From contig NC_041788.1 of the NCBI RefSeq assembly GCF_900090045.1, positions 620,001 to 684,000 of the forward strand: a DNA stretch of 64,000 nucleotides. The letters are read 5' to 3'. This document shows, in pieces, positions 35,423 through 46,329 of the stretch; within the stretch, counting starts at the first letter, position 1; each line of letters begins with the position of its first letter. This stretch comes from Plasmodium malariae (lineage: Eukaryota > Apicomplexa > Aconoidasida > Haemosporida > Plasmodiidae). Made by a program: the position numbers and the translations under genes. The notes beneath the pieces were generated by a model. The model was not told the DNA's origin. It worked only from the letters and a program-made list of their open reading frames with translations, and ran no database searches.

Positions 35423-37260
35423 TTATTTTCTCGAGAAAGAACGTGAAAAGTTACGATTATGGGGTTTGTTATTACTCTTACTCCAGTAACTATCCACTTC
35501 TTCCTTACGTGAATCAATTGAATGCGATTTTCTAAATTTTTTTGTTTTATAATAATTTTTAAGGGAAGGAGATGGAGAATATTTTTTTTTGTATTTGTTA
35601 AAATATGGGGAGCGGGATCTATTGGCATAATTATTTTTTACATTATTGTAATTTCTCTTGTTTCTATCTTCTTTATGATAAATGTAATTTGAGGTATGAT
35701 TTAATTTATTATGTAAATTCAAATTTGTTCTAAAGGAATTTGTTTTATTTCTTGAAAAACTGTCATATAATGGTTTTCTTAAGATTCTATTTTTATAACT
35801 ATTCTTATCAATAGAGTGTTCATGAATAGGATTATATTTATTAAAAAAATCATTTCTCTGCATTTTATTATTTTTGTACCTATCTGTAAATGAATTCTTA
35901 TAGGGTGTCCATTTTTCAAATTGAACCCATACTCTTAAAGAATTTTTTAAATTATTTTTTGCATCTTCTTCATTTAAATAACACGCTCTTATTAACAGCA
36001 TGTTAAATCTGGACTTCTCATTTTTACAAGCAAATGTAACTAAATGTGTTCCCTTATCTGCCCACATATCACTTATTTCTGGAATTTCAAAATTTGCGTT
36101 ATCCCTTTTTAATGTTTCAAAATAGTATTTCAAGAATAGTGATAATTCTTTTGCCCCCCAATGTAAAGGTTTATATCTTCCGAAAACGCACAGTCTCCTT
36201 CTCAGCTCATGATTATTGCAACTCCTTACATCAAGATTTCTTGGCCATTCCATTCCGTTTTCTGCTTCAAGAGAATAAAAAAAAGGAGGGAGAAATTAGG
36301 TGAATCACATGCATATTAAAAATTATGGATTTTATGTTGAGTAATCTACGGCACGTGCCTTCATAAATAAGTATATGTAAATGTATGTATGTGAATATAT
36401 ATATACATGTGACAGCTTGTATTCACTAATACATGCGATGTGGCAGTCTAAATTTAACAAAAAACCTTGCATAAATTTCTTTTTACATCCAACTTGTTCT
36501 TTTTTTAAAATCAATATTATAAATAATTTTCAATTTTTTATTTTACATTATTTTACTTTAATTTACTTTTTTTTACTTTATTTTTACATTATTTCTCTTT
36601 ATTTTGTTTTTTTAATTTTTTTTTTTTTTTTTTCATACTTCTTGGTGGGGTTAATGAGCGTTTTCGGAGATTCCTGACAGTTCTATTTTTATCTTCATTA
36701 CAGCCTTCTTCTTCTATTTCTACGTTCTTTTCTACATGACATGCATCTCTTTCACTATCCTGTTTTTCATTTTCTTTTTGTCTTTCCCTTTCTCTATGTC
36801 TCACTTTTTCCTTTTCATCCTCGTCAGGCTTTTTATAGTATGGGTGAATTGTTAATAAAATGTTCTTTTCATCCTTAACACTTCTTAGCATACAACTAGA
36901 TAAGCTCTGAATTATTTCTCTTGAAGCACCATCATGACAAGCCAAAATTGCTGAAGGTTCATTCTTAATTAAATACACTTGTTCAATTAAGGGGAAAGCA
37001 ATACTATCATTAATAGCTAACTTATAAAAATATTCTCTAAAAAACCAAGTAATATCGCATTTAGTCCAATAAACAGGTATGTTTGTTACAATTAAACACA
37101 ATTCCTTTTTTATATTTTTATCATCAACATCATATATTCCAACATTAATTGGCCATAACACTCTTTTATAGTTGGTTTTATATTCTTTTCTCATAGCCCC
37201 ATGTTCCCTATCTTCATAGTAAGATCTGTTCTCCGGAACATTTCTCTCAATATATTTCAT
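35423..37260 (-). CDS. RRM-like protein with Arg/Ser-rich tail, two exons
   Basis: Two separate reading frames on the minus strand join into one 486-residue protein. Exon 1 is 37260-36639 and ends in phase 1 (CCAAGAA|GTATGA). Exon 2 is 36261-35423 after a strong pyrimidine tract and TTGAAGCAG; both AAG and CAG are acceptors in the right phase, so two forms differing by one codon are possible. Exon 1 holds an RRM-like fold (about residues 35-130): LCLIVTNIPVYWTKCDITWF and EPSAILACHDGASREIIQSL, followed by an Arg/Glu-rich stretch and SLTPP. Exon 2 begins with a second RRM-like unit (RRRLCVFGRYKPLHWGAKEL, then THLVTFAC), and ends in an Asn/Lys/Arg/Ser tail with SRSPYF, SPSPS and SRSFSRK. It is probably a nuclear pre-mRNA processing factor; neither domain has classical RNP aromatic motifs, so RNA binding is inferred. 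Confidence 0.75.
36262..36638 (-). other. Intron of the RRM-like gene with NAGNAG-type acceptor
   Basis: A 377-base intron with donor GTATGA and a CTCCTTTTTTTTATTCTC tract before GAAGCAG. Both AGs keep the reading frame (exon 2 starting at 36264 or 36261). Confidence 0.7.
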
Positions 37261-39582
37261 TGGACTTCAAAAAATGGAAGTTTTAACCAAAAATGCAAAA
37301 AAGTCAGTATATTATTTTATGTTCTGTCTTTCAACTGCAGAGCATGCATATGTGTATATGTACTTAAATGTACATATATATATTCATATGTATGTACCTA
37401 CACGTATACATAAGTATGTACGTATAATTAAGGGATAAGCATTTTTATGTAAATTTTTGTTGAGATAAATTCCTTTTTTTTCTCCTTTTCTTTCTTTTTT
37501 TTGATGTATAATTACTATAAAATATAAATTATTCAAGAATTGCAAATTACATACTTTCACATAAACCGCAAATAATGCAAAAAAAAAAAAAAAAACTATG
37601 AAATAAAAAATCGAAAAGAAAAAGAAAGAAAAGATAATGAAATATAAAGTAAAACTTCTTAGGAGCAATAAACATTTTTAAGTAGCGACATTAAGGCATT
37701 ATAACAAAAAAATGAACATATAAAAAAAAAAAGAAGCTAAAATTGGCTTATTCGTTAAATTATACTTACTGTATCAACTCTCATTTATTTAAAATGTATT
37801 TTCGTTTTTTTTTTTTTTATTAATTTATTTTATTTTAATTTATTTTTTAATTTAATTATTTTCTCAAAAAGCGCTTTTTTATTGTAAATATTTGTACTTG
37901 TATCTACCAAATTAAGTGAATGCAAATGTTATGTGCAAATTTTTTTTGTGAAAGTTTACTTGTTTGTTGTGACATAAAAATGTATAGCCTATTTAAGCGT
38001 ATTTTTTTTTTTTTTTTTTTTCCAAAAATGTTAAGCGACGTTCAACATAGGAAAATGAGTGGCTGGAATAAATTTACACTACAAAAAAAAAAATAATGCT
38101 ACTCAACAGAAATATATAGGAAATACATTTTAACGTATTTTTATTCTCTTCCGCAAAAATAATTTCAATGAAAACAAGAATAATAATTTGCATCTCATAC
38201 GTTGTATAATATATATTTGTATTTTTAAAGACTTCACCCATATACACTCCTATCAAAAAAAAAAGAAAAAGAGAGAAAAAAAAATTATTTTTTTCTTGTT
38301 AAAAATAAACAAGATAATATTATAACAAACAAGAATAGCTTTTAAAAAGGGGAAATTAGTAATATTTGTAATTATTCTTCATATTATATATTTTTATAAT
38401 TAACATAAGGCTTTTTTTTTTACGAAATCGTTTCTTTCATAATTCCTAAATTGAAGCTTTTATTTTTAATATATTTTTTCATAGATTAGTATTTATATTC
38501 ACTTACTTAAACCGTGTCCACCATGTTTTCCTGTCCTTTTTTTTTTTTTTTTTTTTATATAAACATTAGCAATTGTGTCTTTAAAATAATGAAAACTATG
38601 TGTACGCATATATATAAGTAAACACACCCAAGACAAAGCAATAGTACATGTGCGCATTTCTTAAAGATATAAGGGACAACGTTTTGTATTTATGCCGAAT
38701 GTACCGATCATTTAAGCGCTAACAGAGATGTAATAACGGTAATAATAATAATAAATATTTCTTTTTTATATATATTTTCTTTTCATACACGCACCAGAAT
38801 TTTTATTCCCCGTTTTCAGTAAACTGAACGTCCACATAATTCCGCTATTAAGAGTATTTTTTCTTTTTCTTTTTTTGCTCCACCTTTTTTCAGCTCCTGA
38901 ATTTTGAATTTTACGAAGGTATTTTTGTTTTACGCGTACATGCTCAGTCTTTTATTTTAACATAGTACTGATTTTTTTTTTTTTATCACAAATGGTTCTC
39001 CTAAATTGCAAACTTCCTAATGTTTAAATTTAAAAATGTTATGCAAATTTTAAAATATATAAAAATGCTTACAACGAATGGTAACGAGAAATTTTCAGAA
39101 CAGAAAATGGCATTGAATGTGTTTCGTTCTAGCGATACTAACACGATACTTACAATACTTCATAAAAAAAAGGGGCACTTAAAAAATTAATATTTAATAT
39201 ATACACTACTTTTTAAGGTTAAATTTTAATATACTTGAATTTTTTTTTTTGTTTTTTTTTGTTATTATTTTTCTTCCTTTATCGGTATGTGCACTATATA
39301 ACAATATAAAAACATGGAAAGAATAGTTTTATATAAGTGCTATTAGTTATCACTTTTTTTTGTTCGTAATATATAAAATATACTTTTCAGACATTTCTGT
39401 TTGCAATTATTTTATCATTATATTTTATTTTTTCTTTATTAACTCATCCATTCATTTCTTTATTCTTTTTGTGACATGTCTAAAACTTGCATTTCGTACA
39501 CTTTATTTAACAATTAGGGGCAAAAAAAGAAAAAAAGAAAAGAATAAGGAAAAAAACATTAAAAACATAAAAGGGAGAAAAA
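37261..39582. promoter_or_regulatory. Long divergent intergenic region
   Basis: A 2.3-kb gap between two diverging gene starts, with T runs at about 37806-37819, 38001-38021 and 38538-38556 and A runs at about 37579-37595. Reading frames here, such as Phe/Ile-rich 39360-39641, follow base composition. No gene is supported. Confidence 0.5.
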
Positions 39583-42500
39583 ATGAAAGTTCCTCCAGTA
39601 AACGATTTTTTGACCCAAAAAGGGAACATGGGAATAGATAATAACTCATGTAGTTCGAAAAAAAAAAACAGTAAAATTATTTCTTATTTAAAAAACGAAT
39701 CTAAATTTTATTTTCTTTTTTCAAGTACAAAAGGAATAAAACGAATGCAATATTTAAAAAATAATGACGTATGTAATAAATCAAATTTTCACAATAACAG
39801 AAAAGAAATAAACAATATTTATAAGAATTCGACTAATTCGACTTTACCAACAATGACCAATGCCAAAGTATATGTAAAAAATGATTCTGTATATAATATA
39901 CCTAGAATATCCACTAGCGAGGGTAACAGCCTTCCTTTGGAATCACCACCAGGAAAAAAAAAAAGAAAAGAAAAGCCTACTCTTCTTAACAAAATGATAA
40001 GATACAACAACGTAAAAGAAGAATATGAGCACTCTGAGAACTGTTCTAGCAAATATAAAAAATATTATTCTATAATAATAAAAAAAAAAGTAATGTTTCC
40101 AAGTGAGCACAATCTTACTGATATGAAGTATAATTACCATAACAATTACAATGATATGAAATATAATTCATTTATAAAGGGGTATAAAAGTGAAGAGAGC
40201 TCAGGAGTAAATACGCCAAATAACAAAAATAATTTACTTCCAAAAGTTGATAATAACTTTATTAATAATAACATCACGGTTAAAAGAACTATGTGTGATG
40301 TGAAAAATACTAATTTCAGTTGTGATAATTTATTACAAATATATGAACATAGGTACCTTCAGACTATTTCAAAATCAAGCAGAAGAGTAACTACAGCTAG
40401 ATCATTTCAGCAAACAAACAATTCTCAACGTGTACTATGTGAGCGTCTTCCTAGCTTAAATAATAGCACAAAAGTGAGCCCTACGAATTATATTAAGCGC
40501 AACAGTCATAGTAATCATAGTAGTAATAGTAAACAAAGCAACTGTAGCACTGATAGTAAACATAGTAGCCATAGTTATTATGCGAAAGAGAAAATTGAAG
40601 CGAATCAAAAGGAAGAACACGACCTTAATCTTTATATAAATAATTCCGAAATGACAAATAACAATCCTAATTATAAACAAATAAACAAATCATATAGCAT
40701 GCAACATAAAACAAAGACAACAGTAAAACATGATTTAAGTAGAGAACATATAAATGAAAAGGGTGTCATTGAAAAAGCTGGAAATTATGTAGGTAATATG
40801 GACGATGTAAACATTTCAAAAATACATAAAACAAGCACATATGATATGGAGACATGTCTTTCTAATCATTCATATAATATTCAAGTTAATGAATCTTCCA
40901 TACAACATCCCATTTTTAATGATAAAAAAAAATCAAACGACACAGAAAAAATTATAAAAAATGTAGACAATGCTTGTAGTTACGGTAGCAATAACCTTCC
41001 TCCCATGCATAAAGAAGGGAAGGAGCAAAAAGTTGTAAATTATTATATCAATAATTGTAATGTGCATAACGATCTAATGAGACTAATAGGCAAAGAAATA
41101 AAATTAAGCAACTATAAAGAGTACGAATATTATTTAAATGAATTAAAAAATCATAAGGAGATATCAAAAAAAATAACTAAATTTATACCTTATCATAATG
41201 TGAGGAGTAAGAAAAATCAAATCAAAAAAAAAAAAATATATAGTGATCGCTTAAGGAAAAAGAAACATACCCAAGAGGTGACGCAAGCAAGCAATTTAGA
41301 AAAAATAAAAAAAAGGTCGAAGAAAAAAGAGGTGATCAAGAAAGGAGATAGACAAAAGTATTTACAAAATATAATTTATGGAGAAAACGCAGGGGAAAAG
41401 AAAAACTGTAAAGATGAAAGAAGCAAGTGTAGTGAACATACTAATGATGTTCTAATTTCGGAATTAAGAAATGAGGTGTACGGTAATGCCCACCAGCTGA
41501 AAGATGATAAATTAGTATGTGAGGGAAACAATGAACAAACAAACATATGTAAAAATCTGAAGTTAGAAAACAATATCAATATGTCTAAAGAAGAAAATAA
41601 TAGCACTACAGATAGTGCAGATTCTCTTAGTCTTAAGAAATCTAGTACTCATGAATACAAAAATGGTAATTTAATAGGAAGAAAAAATGGTAGTAGTAAT
41701 AGTAGTAGTAATAGCAGCACGAGCAGTAGTAGTAGTAGAAGTTCCCGTATTTGTATAGAAATCGATATGAAGATGACCGATAAAGGGGACTATAAAAATG
41801 GAAATAACTCAAAAAATGTAACAATAAACAAAAAAGACATATTAAAACAAGATAATAAAAAGTTATTGCTAAAAAATAGTGGACTACATGAAACTTTTGC
41901 GAAAAAAGATAGCACTAATAATTCAAAATTAAGAAAAGAAGATAGAAAACACACAAGCATTGTGAACAATGATTTATATAATAACTGTGGAATTCATAAT
42001 ACTATCAAGAATAATAGTTATGGACTTAAAGAAGTCCGTGAGAACATAAGTAGGGGACATAATACTCAAATAACAATTCATAAGGCTGTAAATTCCAATT
42101 CAAAGAAATATTTTTTTATAAAGATTGAGAATAAGGAACAAAATGAAAAACAGCATAAGCTTAAAAATAAGAGCTATCCTTTAAAAGAATATAAAAGTAA
42201 GGCAACAAAATTAGAAAATGCAAAAATATGCTCGGAGAATGAGAAAAAATGTAGAGATCGTAATATCAGTGGGGATACAAATGATGTAACACAAGTGAAA
42301 AAAAAAAAAAATTCTTTCCATAACAATAGTAATAATTATTGTAGGGAAGAAAAAATTTGTAGCCGAAGTAACCCTATCAAGACACAGGGGACGAATGAAG
42401 ATAACGTTTTTTTCCCCATATTTATTGTCCGTAAAAGCAGAATATATATAGAGGGAAATATTAATGCATATATGTACTTAGCTAATAACATAAATTGTAT

Positions 42501-43743
42501 TATTTGTAATATATTCAAATATCAAAAGAGGATTCTTCTTGTTCACACTTTTCTTTATTCTTTGAATCTCTTCGTATTCTATAACTTATTAGACAGTGAC
42601 ACGTTATATGAACAGGCGAATACCAACACTAAAGGAGTAATTTGCATATTGTACTTTCTCATCATAGAATTATATATATTATTTTTAAATAACGTATTTT
42701 ACTTTTTCATAAAATGTAAGTTAAGAAAAGCTGTATTCGCTTTGGACAAAGTAAACTTAATACATACCTTGAGCAAGCTATTTCCTCAATATTCCTCCCT
42801 CCTTAAGAAACACCTTTTTTCAACCGATAGAAGTGTTAACTATTCTTTTTATAAAAACCTAGATTATAAAAATAGAAGCCATGAGGAAAAAGATAAAAAG
42901 TCGCAGAATTTAAGGTACTTCAAAAATACTAATTTTGTACTAAAAAATGAAGGCTCAGTGCATTTTGCTCATGACGAAATATGCAATAAATGGGAAAATA
43001 ATATTTATCAAAAAACAAATAATTTAGATAAATTAATACGTAACAATACACCTTCTGTATATTACATTAGAGATTGTAAAAATATGAACGAAATGGACGA
43101 AGCAAATAAAAAACTCAGACAACTAATACGCGCACCAAAAGATACCTCTTCACGTTTTAACATATCTAAAAATTACAACGATTCATATAAATACATATCA
43201 GATAAAAATATATGTAATAATGCACGGTTTATGGATGATACTCCAAGGGAGAAACATACCGTCGTCTCAGTACGTGAACAAAATGTAAAAAAGGATAAAA
43301 TAAAATATACTATATTGAAGTTAGGGCGTGAACGTGAATACATTGCGAATGAACATAAATATACTTTGGAAGAAAGTAGATATACTATGAATGAAAGCAT
43401 AATCAATCTTATTTTTTTCTTATTCAATAAACAAAAACAGCTAAATTTAAATCAATTTTTCTTTTTAAAATTAAGGAAATACAGTAATATTTTATTTGTT
43501 TTTTTTGCTTCTTTGTTGATATACACTACAGTATTTTTGGAAATAAAAGATCCTTTCCATTTTGATGTAAAAAAGAATTTGTTTTTCTTCATTTTTGTGT
43601 CTCTTATAACACTCCTTCAAGTAATTTTTTGTATAATGATAGATATTGAAAAAGTATTTATTCATAAAATGAAAACATTCCTAAATATAAGGACAATAAA
43701 TTTGTATTATCAATTGAATTCATACTTAGATTTGCAATGTTAA
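39583..43743 (+). CDS. Large multi-pass membrane protein of unknown function
   Basis: A 1,386-residue protein I do not recognise. The first ~940 residues are hydrophilic and low in complexity, rich in Asn, Lys and Ser, with Ser tracts (about 305-335 and 700-725) and Lys-rich basic patches (about 545-600). The last third carries at least four hydrophobic segments in two pairs: about 983-1003 (ILLVHTFLYSLNLFVFYNLL), 1020-1048, 1296-1317 (YSNILFVFFASLLIYTTVFL) and 1327-1350, separated by a hydrophilic loop of about 250 residues. A short segment just before the first pair (IFIVRKSRIYIEGNINAYMY) looks structured. There is no signal peptide. The ATG at 39583 gives MKVPPVND; a second ATG at 39628 could be used instead. 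Conserved parts, if any, should be the membrane segments. Confidence 0.78.
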   Translation: MKVPPVNDFLTQKGNMGIDNNSCSSKKKNSKIISYLKNESKFYFLFSSTKGIKRMQYLKNNDVCNKSNFHNNRKEINNIYKNSTNSTLPTMTNAKVYVKNDSVYNIPRISTSEGNSLPLESPPGKKKRKEKPTLLNKMIRYNNVKEEYEHSENCSSKYKKYYSIIIKKKVMFPSEHNLTDMKYNYHNNYNDMKYNSFIKGYKSEESSGVNTPNNKNNLLPKVDNNFINNNITVKRTMCDVKNTNFSCDNLLQIYEHRYLQTISKSSRRVTTARSFQQTNNSQRVLCERLPSLNNSTKVSPTNYIKRNSHSNHSSNSKQSNCSTDSKHSSHSYYAKEKIEANQKEEHDLNLYINNSEMTNNNPNYKQINKSYSMQHKTKTTVKHDLSREHINEKGVIEKAGNYVGNMDDVNISKIHKTSTYDMETCLSNHSYNIQVNESSIQHPIFNDKKKSNDTEKIIKNVDNACSYGSNNLPPMHKEGKEQKVVNYYINNCNVHNDLMRLIGKEIKLSNYKEYEYYLNELKNHKEISKKITKFIPYHNVRSKKNQIKKKKIYSDRLRKKKHTQEVTQASNLEKIKKRSKKKEVIKKGDRQKYLQNIIYGENAGEKKNCKDERSKCSEHTNDVLISELRNEVYGNAHQLKDDKLVCEGNNEQTNICKNLKLENNINMSKEENNSTTDSADSLSLKKSSTHEYKNGNLIGRKNGSSNSSSNSSTSSSSSRSSRICIEIDMKMTDKGDYKNGNNSKNVTINKKDILKQDNKKLLLKNSGLHETFAKKDSTNNSKLRKEDRKHTSIVNNDLYNNCGIHNTIKNNSYGLKEVRENISRGHNTQITIHKAVNSNSKKYFFIKIENKEQNEKQHKLKNKSYPLKEYKSKATKLENAKICSENEKKCRDRNISGDTNDVTQVKKKKNSFHNNSNNYCREEKICSRSNPIKTQGTNEDNVFFPIFIVRKSRIYIEGNINAYMYLANNINCIICNIFKYQKRILLVHTFLYSLNLFVFYNLLDSDTLYEQANTNTKGVICILYFLIIELYILFLNNVFYFFIKCKLRKAVFALDKVNLIHTLSKLFPQYSSLLKKHLFSTDRSVNYSFYKNLDYKNRSHEEKDKKSQNLRYFKNTNFVLKNEGSVHFAHDEICNKWENNIYQKTNNLDKLIRNNTPSVYYIRDCKNMNEMDEANKKLRQLIRAPKDTSSRFNISKNYNDSYKYISDKNICNNARFMDDTPREKHTVVSVREQNVKKDKIKYTILKLGREREYIANEHKYTLEESRYTMNESIINLIFFLFNKQKQLNLNQFFFLKLRKYSNILFVFFASLLIYTTVFLEIKDPFHFDVKKNLFFFIFVSLITLLQVIFCIMIDIEKVFIHKMKTFLNIRTINLYYQLNSYLDLQC

Positions 43744-44810
43744 CAAATATTTCAATGGCTCTAATTGTGGTACGTTCAGAAAAATTAGATAACAACACAG
43801 TTTTTCGTGCGAAGGTGGATACAAGGGCTTAACAATAGCAAAGAAAGCTAGTACTGGTGCTACCAAAGGAATAACTGCAAAACAAAATGAAACACCAAAA
43901 TAAAGGAAAAAGATCTAGCAGTAACTAAAAAATCCATGAATTGTTTTACAAAATGGTCGAGTAAATATTATTGGTTTTAAATATATAAAATTGTTCCTTA
44001 TGATTAAGAAGTCAATTGAAATTAATTTCCTTAAAAATAACAAAAATGAAAAGTTTACTTATAGCCCTTTTTTCTTTTTTTTTTTTTCCTCTACAACTGG
44101 AAATATGGTCTCTCTTTCAAAAAGTAATAAATTCTTCTCCGTAGCTAACATGGTTAAACACAAAGTAAATATACATAATATTAACAGAAAAAAAAAAAAA
44201 AAAAATACACACATACAACCTACGTAAATTTACTTAGTTTGTTATTTTATTTTTGGAATTTAAGTAAGCTGACGTTATATTAAACTATTTGGACGAACAA
44301 TATTAGAATTTTAAGAATTCTTTGTTCAAATTAATACATATTATGTAAGTTTCTCATTTTTACAAGTATGTAATATCGCTTTGTATCCTACAAAGAAATA
44401 AATTGTATTGCACTGTTAAAAAGAATAATATTTCTTTAACTTTTGAGCTAACATATAAATAACACTAGTTTTTTTGTAGTGAATTTTTTTTTTTTTTTTC
44501 GTTTCTTTTCTTATTTTTGGCTAAAATGTGCACATTATATTATGCATCTTTTAAAAGTATAAAGGTAATTTCTCTTTCCTTTCCCTTTTCATTTTTTTCT
44601 TTTTTTTTGTTTTATATTTGTAAATTTAAAAAAAAGTATTCATATCTTCATGTAAATGTTTAGCAAACGCGTAAAGTTCGAATTAAATAAATGGTGTTTA
44701 TTTGAATATTTCTCTATCAAGCAATTTTTTTTTTATTTTCTTTCGTAACCAACGGAAATAACGTGCAGCAGATAATATACGTATTTTTACATCAGTACTT
44801 TCAATTGAAT
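43744..44810. other. Intergenic region with a GC-richer patch at 43755-43912
   Basis: Just after the membrane protein's stop there is a patch with protein-like stretches in two frames: a 25-codon ATG frame at 43755 (MALIVVRSEKLDNN) and an overlapping frame reading GLTIAKKASTGATKG. Neither is a convincing gene. The rest is ordinary AT-rich sequence with T runs near 44484-44499. Confidence 0.5.
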
Positions 44811-45218
44811 ATGCATATGCAATTTTTTAATTCATTAACGAAGAATTTTCATTTTTTTAGAACATTTGTTGATGTAAAAAATAAAAAGAAATTTTGTAAT
44901 TTTTTTAAGTATGAAATTAGCACAAAGATAGAAGATAAAATAGAACAGAAACCACAGCTAAAATTATACCATATTGATAGCGATAATCATACATTAAAAA
45001 GGATAGAAAAGGGTATTAAAACAAAAAATAGTTATTCTATATATATATATAATTTGTTCAATAGTTCTATTTATGTTCTAACTAATCATACAAACGAAGA
45101 AGAAAATTCCAAAAAAATGCTATACTTTAAATGGAAAGCTAGGAAATCGTATAAAAAAAGAGTTCTTAATTTACCATCCACTAAGTCTAGAAGAAGATAC
45201 GCACAAAAAAATAGGTAA
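44811..45218 (+). CDS. Small basic protein, probably organellar
   Basis: A 135-residue protein starting MHMQFFNSLTKNFHFFRTFV; the leader has Lys, Arg, Asn and Phe but no acidic residues up to Asp 21, as in mitochondrial presequences. A mid-part (about 45-95) mixes strands and turns (QLKLYHIDSDNHTLKRIEKG). The C-terminus is strongly basic: KMLYFKWKARKSYKKRVLNL then SRRRYAQKNR, which is typical of mitochondrial ribosomal proteins binding rRNA. I cannot name the family. The frame is open upstream to a GTG at 44763, but 44811 is the first ATG. Single exon, same direction as the large membrane protein gene. The gene is plausible on composition alone. Confidence 0.6.
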   Translation: MHMQFFNSLTKNFHFFRTFVDVKNKKKFCNFFKYEISTKIEDKIEQKPQLKLYHIDSDNHTLKRIEKGIKTKNSYSIYIYNLFNSSIYVLTNHTNEEENSKKMLYFKWKARKSYKKRVLNLPSTKSRRRYAQKNR

Positions 45219-46329
45219 AAAGGGGTAGTACTTAAGAATACACAACCGCATCAGTAAATACCCATACAAGAATAGCCAACATATACTTGCACACAAATAC
45301 ATATATAAAAACATCAATAACATATATTATAACAAAGTATTATCGGAAGAAACCTTTTCTCACTATCCTTTTTCCCTTTTTTATTAGAATTGCGTTACAT
45401 AAATTTTGGATGTGCATATGCTGCTATACCTTGGCACCCACATAATGCATTTTTCTGAACTATGAAATCATATGAAAACAATGATATTTTTTTGTTAACA
45501 CTCAATTATATTATTGTGTTAATAAATCATTACAAGAAAAAAAAAGGTATAAAAGGTTTATATATATATATATATGTATATATACATGAACTTATATATA
45601 TTTATGTATACCTTATAAAACTTTTGCATAAGGCATTTTTTTTGAAAGAAATTTGACTTTTTGTAAAAGTATGCAAAAGTTGTATTTTCTAAAAAAAAAA
45701 AAAATACCTGTATAAATAAGTTCATTTATTAATAAACAGAAACATACTCAACATACGTAAAAATGAGTATACATATATATGTATATAAATGACTGCACAA
45801 ATATGTATAAATGAAAAAATTGGATATAAAAGCAATAAAATTAATTTATAAAATATTTTTTATAAGGAATAAAAACATTAAAACCCTTTTTTTTTTTTTT
45901 TAATTTGTGTATCTAAAAAAGAGTTTTTTAAATAATATATGGGAAGGGCGTGTAGTTTTACAACAGATAAACAAAAATATAATATATATAATATAAAATA
46001 TATTACATATTGAACATAACACATATATAATATTTATACATACATGCATACATAGTTAATAATTAATAACTTCTTATCTTTTATGAAATATGCATTTATG
46101 CTAATTTATTTTAATTCGTAATAATTGACATATTATTTATTTTTTTTTTTTTTCTCAAAAATTTTTCATAGGTAAAATTTATATTGCACTAATATAATTG
46201 TTATACTCCTTATTTTGTCAAACTAAAATTTTTCATCACTTTAAAATATTTTCCCCTTATCTTTACGCTGTCTATTTTTCCATTTTCTCTGCTTATTTTC
46301 CATTTTCCATACATTGTAAAGATACTACT
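45219..46329. other. Convergent intergenic gap
   Basis: AT-rich with (TA)n at about 45561-45576, a T run at about 45887-45901 and 46139-46154, and TATAATATA repeats near 45980-46035. Nothing else is seen. Confidence 0.6.

Noticed and set aside
39360..39641. Phe/Ile-rich open frame overlapping the start of the large membrane protein
   Set aside because: Composition follows T-rich DNA and it overlaps a much better frame.
43991..44227. 78-codon frame with poly-Phe and poly-Lys
   Set aside because: No ATG at its start; homopolymer-encoded runs on both sides.
45462..45656. 64-codon plus-strand frame
   Set aside because: Second half is microsatellite-encoded; nothing suggests a real protein.
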